Shown here: one piece after another, positions 32,370 through 42,748 of the stretch
Layout: every line of letters begins with the position of its first letter
Position numbering within the stretch: position 1 is the stretch's first letter
Assembly: GCA_002794775.1 (NCBI GenBank)
Contig: NBAY01000086.1
Span: 62,001 to 126,000, forward strand
From: Porodaedalea pini
Lineage: Eukaryota > Basidiomycota > Agaricomycetes > Hymenochaetales > Hymenochaetaceae
Direction of reading: 5' to 3'
Length of the DNA stretch: 64,000 nt
Made by a program: the position numbers and the translations under genes
The notes under the pieces: model-generated
Told to the model about the DNA's origin: nothing
The model's input: only the letters and a program-made list of their open reading frames with translations
The model's database searches: none

Positions 32370-35300
32370 CCATCGGGGCGACTGACCGAGAAGAACAAGG
32401 GACTTCAAATCCAGACTCATTCAATTATAACCAACCGTCTGTACAATACGTAGATGCAAACGACGTCGATGGTTTTCCCGAGTATGAAGTCCCCACCGGT
32501 GTGAAAGGAAGTGAAGAGTACGAGCAGCTGTTCATGAGAGGAACTGGCGGACGCCAGCTGGACCTTCTCCTGAACGTCGGACACAGCGTGGAAGGTGAAG
32601 TGAGGGAGGTGGACGCACACGCGCTCGTAGATTCGGGATGTACGGGATCGTGCATTGACGTAAGGTTCGTCGAACGGTACGGGCTGGAGACGAAGCGTTA
32701 CATCCGACCCCTTGCAGTGCTCAATGCCGACGGCATGCACAACGAGGCTGGGTTGATCGAAGAGTACGTCGACGTCGAGCTCATGATTGGCCACCACAAG
32801 GAAAGGATTGTCCTTGCGGTAACGTCCCTAGCGTTGTCGAACATATTCCTGGGGTATGATTGGCTTCGACGTCATAACCCTGAGGTTGACTGGAAAATGG
32901 GTCTGATCGAATTCACTCGCTGCCCAGAGGAATGTGCGATCGAGAGGGAGCCAGTGGAGGATCTGGGCAAGGTGAAGAAGGTGGTGGAACAGATGAGGAG
33001 GGTGAGTGAGATGCGAATGGACAAGGCGTCCTGGCCCGCATACCTCAACGACTACGCCGACGTTTTCAGCGAAAAGGGCTTTGAGAAGCTGCCGGAACAC
33101 CGACCCTGGGACCATGTCATCGACTTGAAGCCCGACTTCAAACCGAGCGACTGTAAGATCTACCCGCTCACGCCAACCGAGCAGCAGTCGCTCAAAGACT
33201 TCCTTGATGAGAATCTGAAGTCTGGTCGCATTCGACGGTCTATATCGCCCATGGCGTCGCCCTTCTTCTTCATTAAGAAGGCCGACAAATTGCTATGCCC
33301 AATCCAGGATTACTGTAAGCTCAATGACGGTACGATCAAGAACAAGTATCCCCTCCCTCTCATCGACGAACTCGTCGACAAGGTCAAGAAAGCAAAGTAC
33401 ATCACTAAGCTTGACCTTCGCTGGGGATACTACAATATCCGGATCCGCGAGGATGACGAGTGGAAGGCAGCCTTCCGCACGAACATGGGCCTTTTCGAAC
33501 CAACGGTGATGTTCTTCGGTCTCTGCAACGCGCCGGCGACGTTCCAGGTGTTCGTCAATCACATCTTCAAGGACCTGATCTATGCAAACTTGATCATTGT
33601 GTACCTCGACGATATCCTGATCCTCTCGGAAACTATGGAGGAGCATATTGACACGTCGAGACGCGTACTCCAGATCCTCCGAGAAAACGGCCTATACCTG
33701 AAGCCGGAGAAGTGCGAGTTCGATGCTAAGGTTGTCAAATACCTCGGGCACATCATCGGCAACGGCGAGATCAAGGCCGACCCAGCAAAGACGGAGGCGA
33801 TCGCAAACTGGCCCGTTCCGCGAAACGTCAAGCAGTTGCAGCAGTTTCTCAGCATGGGGAATTGGCTAAGGCGGTTCATAAAGGACTACAGCAAGGTGGT
33901 CTGACCGTTGACGTCGTTAACGGGCAAGAAGGACTGGGTATGGGAGACCGAACAGCAGAAAGTGTTTGAGGAGCTGAGACGACGTCTCTGCTCACCTCCA
34001 GTCCTAGCCATCGCCAACAACGAGGGCCCTTTCCACGTAGAAGCGGACTCGTCAAACTTTGCGCTCGGTGGTGTGTTGTTGCAGAAGCAGGAAGGGAAGT
34101 GGAGGGTGATCGCCTACCGGTCAGAAGCGCTCCAGCCGGCAGAATGAAACTACGAGATCTACGACAAGGAGATGCTCGCAATCGTTTCGGCACTCAAGGA
34201 GTGGCGACAATACCTCCTCGGCGCTCGCCACAAGATTGAAATCTGGTCCGATCACGCCAACCTCACCTACTTCAAGTCGGCACAGAAGCTGAGCTATCGT
34301 CAAGCTCGCTGGCGGACCAAACTCGAAGAATTCGACTTCCACCTCGAACACAAGTCAGGGAAGACAATGGGCAAGGCAGACATAATGTCACATCCACCAG
34401 GCTACGATCAGGGCAAGGATGACAACGACGGTGTCGTTTTCATCAAAGAGAAGTGGCTGAACCGTGGGGTGGTCAGAACGTCGCGTGATGAAGTGTTGGA
34501 CAGAGTGGGTGAAGCGCAGAGGGCGCAGGACGAGTCGGAGAGGCCGACGGGCATGACAGAGGTTGACGGATTGTGGCGGATGAAGGGCAAGGTGTACGTG
34601 CCGTCAATCTTGAAGGAGGCCGTGTTGCGGGAATGTCACGACTCGGTACTAGCTGGTCATCCGGGAGCGTCAAAAACAGTAGAGCTTGTCCGTCGCAATT
34701 TCTGGTGGGCGTCAATGTTCTCCGACGTCCGAACTTACGTCCGAGGATGCGACCGTTGTCAACGGACGAAAGCCTTAAGAACATCAAGGTCAAGGCCGCT
34801 TCATCCAAACGCAGTCCCTGAAGGTCCCTGGGAAATCGTCACGGTCGACCTAATCGGAGAGCTCCCGGACTCTAAGGGGCACAACGCGATCTGCGTCTTT
34901 GTGGACAGGTTCTCGAAGCAGATGCATGCGATCCCGACGATGATGAAATTGTCAGCGGAAGGAATGGCTCAGTTATACCGCGACCACGTCTTCCGTCTCC
35001 ATGGTTTACCGAAGAAGATCATCCACGACCGAGGCACGCAGTTCGATGCATCGATGATGAAGGAGCTGTACAAACTCCTACACATTGAAGGCAACCCGTC
35101 AACAGCATACCACCCGCAAACGGACGGTCAGACGGAACACATCAACCAAGAGCTTGAACAGTACCTCCGGCTCTTCGTCGATCATCGACAATCGGACTGG
35201 AAGGACTGGCTCCCCCTCGCAGAGTTCGCCTACAACAACCGCGAACATTCAGCGACAAAGATGTCACCCTTCTATGCAAACACCGGACGTCACCCTATGA

Positions 35301-35995
35301 GCTTCGACACCGTATGAACTTCCTCTACCAACATGTCGGCGGAAGAATTCGCGAAGCACATCAAGGAGACTCATCGCGTGGCGAAGGACAATCTGGTCAA
35401 GGCGGCTGAGGACATGAAACGCTATCATGACCGGACGGCAGGAGCGTCAGTGGAGTATAAGGCAGGAGACAAGGTTTTCCTCGATGGGCGGAACATCAGT
35501 ACAGACTCGCCCACGAAGAAACTTGCCGACAAATGGTATGGTCCCTTTGACATCGTTGACAAGATTGGAGCGAGCGTGTACAAGCTCAAACTCCCAAAGC
35601 GATGGAAGAAGGTCCACCCTGTCTTCAACGAGGCACTACTCAAACCTGCCGTTGAACCGACCTTTGAAAGCCAGAAACAGCCACCACCACCTCCACCGGA
35701 AATCGTCGATGACGAGGAAGAATACGAGGTCGAGAAGGTCATTGACTCACGTCTGCACTGAGGTAAACTACAGTACCTCGTCAAGTGGGTCGGGTACAAC
35801 GAACTGACCTGGCAACCAGAGAAGGACTTTGGCGAGAACGCAAAGGAGGCGATCGCTGAGTTTTATCTCAAACACCCCGGTGCTCCTCGCAAACTCGACT
35901 TCCCTCGCTCACGACTCCGCCCGCTCTTCGTCAACACCGAGCCAGACGACCACGATCATGGCTGGTCGGGACGCCCAGCCTTGAAGGGGGGGTAA
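32351..35995 (+). pseudogene. pol: pol of gypsy copy 3, four stops
   Basis: Same domain order as copy 2, with RT YLDD retained. In-frame TGA at 33902-33904, 34145-34147, 35315-35317 and 35759-35761; at each position the sister copies have CGA (Arg). The reading frame is otherwise continuous to TAA 35993-35995, including the chromodomain segment after the last stop. Confidence 0.95.
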
Positions 35996-36423
35996 TGTTA
36001 GGACTTGAACACTTCCGTCTTTTCTTTTTAATTCCTTTTACCATTTCTCCCCTTTTAAAACCGCTCCTTTTCATTATATTTAATCAGCTGTCCAATCATT
36101 TCCCACACTCCTTTCACGCGACCTTCATTCATTCCATTCCGACCCTTTATGTAATATTAGATAATATAGTCTCACAGTCATCGCTATATAAGGTCTCAGG
36201 AATCGCATGAACTCCTTGTTCTGCTTTTCCTCTTACCTCCACGACGACCTAGGTGAGACTCATCCTGCTTGTATTAGTTTAGACTTGTATTAATCCTCTT
36301 ACCTCTGCGACGACCTAGTCTGAGTATAGCGTGTCCCGAGCCCCACTCGAGTATAGCACGTCCCAGACGACAGTTAGCCGAGGCCTGCCCAGTCCGGGTC
36401 GTCTCCCGGACTCCCGCCTAACA
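35996..36423 (+). repeat. 3' LTR of gypsy copy 3
   Basis: 428 bp, preceded by a GAAGGGGGGG polypurine tract and the pol TAA. About nine transitions relative to the 5' LTR. Confidence 0.95.
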
Positions 36424-37418
36424 CGACAGCAGAGACTGGTCAAGTGGTCGCTCATTGCCATACGACTATGCTGAAGTTGCTGCTGCTGCGGAAACTGAGT
36501 GTTTGAGAAGACACATCAACGTTGATGTTCTGCGAGGTAAGCTGGCCAAACACATCGCATTTCTATTTCTAATTCATTTTTACAAGAGAATCTATGAGGA
36601 GTACGTCAAGCCATCCGAAGCTTCCTCGATACTGAGGAAGCTAGGAGTGTTGCAGAACTACAACTGTATTTGGCAATGCTCGATGCTACTCTGGTTGAAC
36701 AGTCAGCAGATAATTCTCATGGACCATCTGCAGGTGGTAAGTACCTTTGTCTATCTTCTCAATATATTCGCTGACTATTTCATACTTCAAGGACCTTCTG
36801 TTCTCCCCGAGAATCGCCAGTACGATGCTGAAGACCAAAAGACAATTGATGACGTCCTCAGCGCAATCAGGGCCTCAAGGGTCAGGTCTGGCCCACTTCC
36901 TCTCGCAGAACACCTGAGTCTGCGTTTCCGCGAGGCTGTTGATGATGAAGTTGTGGGCATCGACATGAGCTATGTCCGCACGATGCTCTTCCAGGATAGT
37001 CCGCCGACTCACTCCACTGAGATGAATAGTCCCGTCCCATCTTCAGTGCCGTCTGGTAACGGAAGTTTTTTACATGTCGTCACCAGAGGCACAAAGATAG
37101 GTATATTCAATGACTCGTAAGTAATCTAATCGTTTCAGCTTTGTATCATATCATAAAGTTTATGTATAATATAGGTCGATTGCTCAACGTTTTGTTGACA
37201 GAGTTCCTCACGGCGAGCGCAGGGGCTGCAGGACCTACACAGATGCCTTGCACGTATTTGTGCAGGCATGGCTCCGTGGAGATGTAGGCATTTTTTGTTC
37301 CGCCTGGTTAAATGTAGATCGCAATAGAGTAAAAGGTTTAATTGTGTTGCGTGGCTTCTACTACAAAGGCACTATACTATTGAGAATGCTCAGCAAGAGA
37401 TCTTACAGTACATTTTGA

Positions 37419-38904
37419 GAGAATGGGTCAACATAAAACAAGATGGTGCAGTGCAAGTCAAAGAAAGCGTCGACACGAATGTTCACAAGGATCGGGACAG
37501 ACTATTTTAAGGTACTTGGATGCCATATATAGCAAGGAAAGTTCACTTTCTGCTTGAAATGAGACTTGCCGATGGATGCCGATCTCCTGGAAAGAATCTC
37601 TCATCGACTTTTTAATTAGAATTGCTCAGATGAAGGGCAAAAAGTATATTGGATGACTATATTGAACATAGATTAACATACTACAAGATTTTTGAAGGTC
37701 AGTGAGCTCCATGGACATCAAAATTGGGAGAAGATTGTGCAAAAGTCGTTCACTATGTCAAATGTTCCTCGATGTCGCATTTATTGCAATTCTTCTTCTT
37801 TAAATTTTGGCATAGTCCGCCTTCCAAAACATGTATATAACAGATAGAAGTAATCCGTAATCTTTTCACGCTATATGAATGTCATACTGACCCTCAGCAA
37901 CGTTTGGAGCACGAAAATGTAGGTATTTTGGCAAGTTTCGCTACTATTTCATACTATCTTCGTCTTTGAGGTCCTCCAAGGCGCGAAAATATTTCTAGAG
38001 TAGTATGGAACTATCGCTATGCATACTAATATCTATCTTCATGTGTTACATAGTCAATATCAATAGTGTGATGAGATACATGAAAGTTCAAGTTGGGAGG
38101 TACAGTTTCCATATAGAAGTTTGAATGACTTTCACTTAAACTCGAGCGTCTTCCAGACCACCCCAATGGCATGCCCCTGCAATATTGAATTTGGCTTTAA
38201 TCTACATTATTTTTAGTGCTCTTTCAGATGGAGTTTATTTCATGTCAGCTGCCTCTGTAGTTGTTGAAATATAACAAAAACTTAACAGATTCTGAGGTCC
38301 CAAATTTTGGTGGCGCGAGAAGATTTGAATGTACTGACGTCTCCTGGAACTGTCCTTCAGTAAAATTTACATTGCCATTTAGCTCTACATTTACACTTCA
38401 CACTGGTGGTGGATTTCCACTAGACGTACAGAAATTGAAGAATAATAAGTAGTTCAATTATCCTCAACATCTTTAGCCATGGACCTCTCCGGCACTTACT
38501 GAAGTGAGGGAAAGGCACGCAACGAGCTCGTCCTCCTTGTCTTTCGTCGCAACGAGCATGGTTCTTACTCACTTAACTAAGCCAACTAATTTCTAGGTCG
38601 ACGGTGGACTCTCTGATCTAGGGAGGCCACTGGAGAGCTCATGTAAACTGGCGTTGCTCGACTTTGAGCACCGAGAAGATTCATACAGCTCTTCATATTT
38701 GTTTTGAGGCTTGGTCTGACAATTCACACAGCAAGCAAGTGTTCTGGCATTCATCAGTGCATGTCCTCGGTGAAGCCGCTGTGTGACATTAGGATGCCAT
38801 CCCTGCATGATATCTCTGACTGACGACGGGTTCTTCCACGAAATGGTCAACACAGAGATTCGTAGCTCACTTTGACCAGTTGGTTGGAGGCTCACTTATA
38901 TATT
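37419..38904. other. AT-rich region, no gene recognised
   Basis: AT-rich intergenic sequence. A few short frames exist on both strands, with no motif and no coherent exon chain. Confidence 0.5.
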
Positions 38905-39450
38905 CTCCAGGCCTGTGGTGAGCTCGGACTACTTTGCCTTGGAGAAGTGGCGGAGAGCGTCATGAAGGATCGCCAGAAATTCGAACGGCTGGTGGTCTCG
39001 AAGGAGAAGGTGCTGGAGATACTCTATCAGCTCTACGTCATTTCGATCCCTGGCGAAAAACAGCTCTCGGTCTTCCTGGTCAAAGCAACCAAGCGTGATC
39101 ATTGAAAGATCTGAAAGATAGGTGTGTTGTTGCGGTGTCTCGAGATAGCACTGACCTCGCTGCAGGAGCAAGAACTACTTCATCGACCTCGCTCCTGGAA
39201 ATGCATTCTGGCCTCTTCATGCCACACGAATCTATAACGCCATCTTAAAGTACGTGCGGGTACGTCTGGAATATTTTTCATCGCTGTTCTCGGTTCATAA
39301 ACAGACTTCTAGGGACTATGCTACGAGCGCGGCTACCAAGCGATTATCTCGCCGAACATGTACAACTCGAAGCTGGGAACAATCTGGGCAACTTCAACGG
39401 CCTCACGCCCAGAACTGCATCCTAGCTTCCTCACGGCACGCAAATCTATA
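38905..39450 (+). pseudogene. Threonyl-tRNA synthetase pseudogene fragment
   Basis: Recognisable blocks in the order of eukaryotic threonyl-tRNA synthetase: KDRQKFERLVVSKEKVLEI from about 38,967, directly followed by LYQLYVISIPGEKQLSVFL and KATKRDH. The latter correspond to the end of the editing region, so about 70-90 residues between them are missing. After a frame change come LAPGNAFWPLHATRIYNAIL and, past an intron-like gap at 39,259-39,313, CYERGYQAIISPNMYNSKL. This is the start of the class II catalytic core (motif 1 side). A second, poorer copy of the ATRIYN segment follows near 39,410-39,450. Frameshifts, the internal deletion and loss of the catalytic core make it non-functional. The family call rests on several independent motifs. 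Confidence 0.7.
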
Positions 39451-39759
39451 AATCCCTCTTGCAGCATGCTCGCTGCTAAGGTTGGTGCTTACTCATTACC
39501 GTCTTCATATCGTAGATATGCGTGCCGGCAGGGGTGAATTGATGTTGATACATTTTTTATTTCTGTTTATGGCTAGACTTGCTCGATATACCTTACTTCT
39601 CCTTATAGTAATTATTGTATCAGCAAAACCTGTTCACGCGTCTCGAGATCGCAATCGCAAGTTTCTTGTCCTGAACGCAACTCCGGCCACCGCTCACCAT
39701 CAATACATTAATTCCTCTCAAAACATGGCGTGCATCAAAACTTCAAGGCAACCACTGCG
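39451..39759. other. No gene recognised
   Basis: Spacer between the synthetase relic and the transposase start. No terminal repeat of the KDZ element could be identified by eye. Confidence 0.4.
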
Positions 39760-40507
39760 ATGGGTAAGAGAAACAAGGAAATCAACTATATGGCCGTGCC
39801 CGTGAAGAAGAAGAAATTGCGAGATGTTCGTGCATACACCGTCCACGAAACTGCCAAGGGGCGATTGATGACCAACCAACAAGATACTCACGGCCAATGT
39901 AAATCAAGGCAGACTGATGCAGACAACAGTGTAGCAACGGATGAGCTTCTAGAGCTCGCAGGTCTCCATGAAATCGACTCAGCCGACGCATCTGCGTTCG
40001 ACTCACCAGAAGACATTGTAGCTCAGCGAGAGCTGTACACCACGAAGACCAAGGGCCGTGGCACTATTCATGTACGTTACGCTCATCTCATATTGTACCG
40101 TCACTGAAAAAAATACAGGTCAAGTTAGCAAACTGGCTACCTTATCGACAGACATATTTGGACGAGATACTCACACATGAAGGCTTCCCTGCACGGACAG
40201 AGTTGCTAGTATGCACTCATTGTTGTGATGAAATGGAAATGGAGGAGTTATACAGATGCGTTGATTGCTACTCACGCTCTCTGTACTGCCAGAGTTGCAT
40301 AGTAGCACTGCATTGCGAATTACCGCTGCATCGAGCACAGGTACGCCGTTCACTTCAGAAATATTTTATTTCACTAATTCCTCTTTGTAGAGATGGAACG
40401 GCGATTTCTTCGAGAAAGCACCACTCTCTAGCCTCGGCCTTCGAATGCAACTTGGCCATGATGGAGCCTCATGCCCAAAGCCTACCTCAGGCTCCAAGAA
40501 GTTTCTC

Positions 40508-40946
40508 TGTCAGGACTCGAACTTCCCCTTTTCTTTACTTCCCCTTTTCTTTATTTCCCCTTTTCCTTTTTCGTTTCTGTTAATTGCTCCTTTTCATTAT
40601 CTTTAATCATCTTTCCAATCACTTCCCACACTCCCTCTACACGACCTTCATTCGTTCCATTCCCACTCGTTATGTAATGTTAGGTAATATAGTCTCACGG
40701 TCGTCGCTATATAAGGTCTCAGGAATCGCATGAACTCCTTGTTCTGCTTTTCCTCTTACCTCCGCGTCGACCTAGGTGAGACTCGTCCCCCTTGTATTAG
40801 TCTAGTCTTGTATTAATCCTCTTACCTCCGCGTCGACCTAGCCTGAGTAAGCGTGTCCCGAGTCTACGCTCGAGTATAGCACGTCCCAGACAACAGTCAG
40901 CCGAGGCCTGCCCAGTCCGAGTCGTCTCCCGGACTCCCGCCTAACA
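40508..40946 (+). repeat. 5' LTR of gypsy copy 4
   Basis: 439 bp, TGTCAGG..CTAACA. T/C-rich U3, TATATAAG at 40708-40715. A 25-bp direct repeat TCCTCTTACCTCCGCGTCGACCTAG occurs at 40751-40775 and 40817-40841 in R/U5. Confidence 0.95.
40741..40751 (+). promoter_or_regulatory. Predicted RNA 5' end, self-primer
   Basis: GTTCTGCTTTT begins 33 nt after the start of the TATA box, where transcription is expected to start. It is the exact reverse complement of the primer-binding site at 40948-40958. The same holds in copies 1, 2 and 3 (copy 1: 11726-11736 with 11934-11944). Confidence 0.75.
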
Positions 40947-40947
40947 T

Positions 40948-40958
40948 AAAAGCAGAAC
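40948..40958 (+). promoter_or_regulatory. Primer-binding site, self-priming type
   Basis: AAAAGCAGAAC, one base after the 5' LTR end. It pairs over 11 nt with the predicted 5' end of the element RNA and pairing stops on both sides. Known Tf1/sushi elements prime reverse transcription by folding back an 11-nt RNA 5' end, and this matches that arrangement. Confidence 0.8.
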
Positions 40959-41060
40959 CCCACCCAGGCTCATCCCCAGCGTACGTCGTCGCTGTCGACT
41001 CGCCTTCACTCAGTCTAGAGGAGCGCTCCCCTCGACGGATTTGACGTGTAAACCCCCTGA

Positions 41061-41650
41061 ACGACAACCCTCAACCCTGCCCGGACGTTTTCGGACGTTC
41101 GTGTGTTACGTAAACATATCAACCGACATCTCCCGACCCTGGCTCTACGAATTAGCCTCTGGTGGAGCACGCACCTAACGTGGACGTGGGTAACCAGACG
41201 AGTCCAAACTTCGACGACAATCTCGTTTGTAATCTCACTCGGATCCTACCGCCTCGTCATCAACTTCGCTGACGAACCCGCTCAACGTTGGCGTAACCCC
41301 GGATCGAACACGCAACCGATCCCTGTCCCACCGCCAACGTCAAGATAGATCTCACCGACGAACAGCGATGGGCCCTTCCTGCCTCAGCCCGTTGGGATCC
41401 AGATCGACCAGGCTACGTCGCGACCAATAACAGCGGCGTCACTCACGACATCTGGTGGAGTGAAATCCGGCACGGCTGGTATTCGTCAGACGAACGAGGA
41501 AGGAGAGCAAGGTGGCCTCCAGCTACCCCATCGTCACCCGCACCGTCAACATCTACGGTTAACCTACCACCGACTCCGGGTCCTTACCGCGAGACCAACA
41601 GAGATCCCTCACCGCCGACTCCCCCAGAACCTTCAACACCCGAACCCGCG
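41061..41650 (+). other. Conserved ATG-less coding-like leader of copy 4
   Basis: Two overlapping open frames precede gag. The first (41061-41348, ending TAG) contains ISLWW, HLTWTW, NFADEPAQRWRNPG and PIPVPPP. The second is the gag frame, open from 41297 and reading IDLTDEQRWALP and PPTPGPYRE into the gag ATG at 41651. It is offset -1 from the first. Both frames are open in copies 1 and 3 (first-frame stops at 12393 and 30973), and by eye also in copy 2, with differences concentrated in third codon positions. Neither frame has a usable upstream ATG in this copy. Confidence 0.55.
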
Positions 41651-42730
41651 ATGTCAGCAGAAGGTTTCAGCCAACAGCAAATGGCGCAGATCGCGGCCAT
41701 CGTTGCGAATGCCTTCGCCCATCAGGCGAACAACGCCCCAGCACCGGTCGCGGCCGCTAACCCCCCGACCCCCAACATAGACGTCGCCCGACCACGTGAA
41801 TTCACTGGTGGCGACGATTACCTTGACTTCAGACGCGAAGTCCTTCTTTTCGTGTCCGCGAACCCAAGCCGATACCCTACGTCGGAGAGTAAGATCTACG
41901 TAGCTCTCTCCTACCTGAAGGGTGGTAATGCGGCAACGTGGGCGCAGAACTACGTCGAGGAGTCGACAACGGCGGGAATCGTTACCTTCACGGACAGCTG
42001 GGAAAGATTCCAGGAACGACTCGACGCCTCGTTCGACGATCCGAACCGAAAGGAAGCTGCACTGAAGGATTTCCGGGAGAAGGTTCAGAAGGACCTCACC
42101 GCGGATAAGTTCTTCCAACAACTTGACGTCATCATCAAGCGGGCGGAACTGAAAGACGACAGCGTTATCTGCGACCGCCTCAAGCGAGCAATGAACATCG
42201 AGGTAGTCCGCGGCGTGCTGAGGTCGACGCCCGTACCGACAACGTATGAGGCGTGGAAGAACAAAGCTATCGAGATCGATCGCGGAGAACAGCAGATCCG
42301 CGCGATTCAACGAGGCCGCCCGTTCATACCGCAACCTCGCCAACAACAACAGGCACCCCCCGCTCGGCGCCAAGTTGCAACCCCGCACGTCGACAAACGC
42401 GACGCGACCGGCGTCACGTTCGGAGGTATCGGACAACCGATGGACGTCTCTATGAACGAGGCACGTCGCAGAAGAGCTTGCTGGATCTGTGGTCAAGAAG
42501 GCCACTTCAAGGACAGGTGCCCGCAGGGGAAACCGATTATCCAGCGTATGCTGGAACTGATGGCCCCTGGCGAACGCCGCATCCTCGCAGACGAGCTCGG
42601 AGCGATGAAGGAGTCAGCCTTCGAGGAAGTCGTAGACACTCGGAGGTCGACGGTGGAGGACTATGTGGAGGAAGGAGAGAATGACGAAGAGGTCGTTGAC
42701 TCGCAGGGTTTTGCGAGTGGTCAGGCGTAG
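41651..42730 (+). CDS. gag: Gag of gypsy copy 4
   Basis: 359 codons from ATG 41651 (MSAEGFSQQQMAQI) to TAG 42728-42730. Capsid core with YLDFRREVLLFVSANPSRYP and SYLKGGNAATWAQNYVEE, then a basic Pro/Gln-rich linker. The CCHC zinc knuckle CWICGQEGHFKDRC begins at residue 277 and an acidic tail follows. It would form the virus-like particle and bind the element RNA. The coding frame probably extends upstream of this ATG. Its last 31 nt overlap the pol frame and include the slippery site. Confidence 0.95.
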   Translation: MSAEGFSQQQMAQIAAIVANAFAHQANNAPAPVAAANPPTPNIDVARPREFTGGDDYLDFRREVLLFVSANPSRYPTSESKIYVALSYLKGGNAATWAQNYVEESTTAGIVTFTDSWERFQERLDASFDDPNRKEAALKDFREKVQKDLTADKFFQQLDVIIKRAELKDDSVICDRLKRAMNIEVVRGVLRSTPVPTTYEAWKNKAIEIDRGEQQIRAIQRGRPFIPQPRQQQQAPPARRQVATPHVDKRDATGVTFGGIGQPMDVSMNEARRRRACWICGQEGHFKDRCPQGKPIIQRMLELMAPGERRILADELGAMKESAFEEVVDTRRSTVEDYVEEGENDEEVVDSQGFASGQA

Positions 42731-42748
42731 CCATCGGGGCGACTGACC
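42706..42748 (+). promoter_or_regulatory. -1 ribosomal frameshift signal, gag-pol
   Basis: Heptamer G GGT TTT (42706-42712) in the gag frame fits X XXY YYZ. After a 6-nt spacer, GGTCAG (42719-42724) can pair with CTGACC (42743-42748) around an 18-nt loop that contains the gag stop. A slip of -1 enters the pol frame at 42712, which is open. The same heptamer, spacer and stem occur in copy 1 (13765-13807) and copy 2 (heptamer 23841-23835 minus). Copy 3 keeps the stem but has GGATTTT. Confidence 0.8.

Larger units (their letters stand above)
30146..36423 (+). mobile_element. Ty3/gypsy chromovirus copy 3 (oldest, defective)
   Basis: A 6.3-kb element with 428-bp LTRs that differ at about nine sites, all transitions. 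Target duplication CGACA at 30141-30145 and 36424-36428. Gag has one stop and pol four. The slippery heptamer has mutated to GGATTTT. No frameshifting indels are seen in pol. Confidence 0.95.
30127..37418 (+). pseudogene. RNase H1 N-terminal-like domain gene, split by gypsy copy 3
   Basis: ATG at 30127 gives MDQSTD, then copy 3 interrupts the seventh codon. Coding resumes at 36429. Inferred exons: 30127-30145 + 36429-36536, 36599-36736, 36792-37116 and 37175-37418, summing to 834 nt (277 codons plus stop) with GTAAGC/GTAAGT donors. The C-terminal part, crossing the last intron, reads LHVVTRGTKIGIFNDS, then a segment rich in basic residues, then CRTYTDALHVF. That pattern resembles the RNase H1 N-terminal (caulimovirus P6-like) domain, a small fold that binds RNA:DNA hybrids or dsRNA, which is common in short Agaricomycete proteins. 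Apart from the insertion I see no lesion. The domain call is by motif similarity only. Confidence 0.6.
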
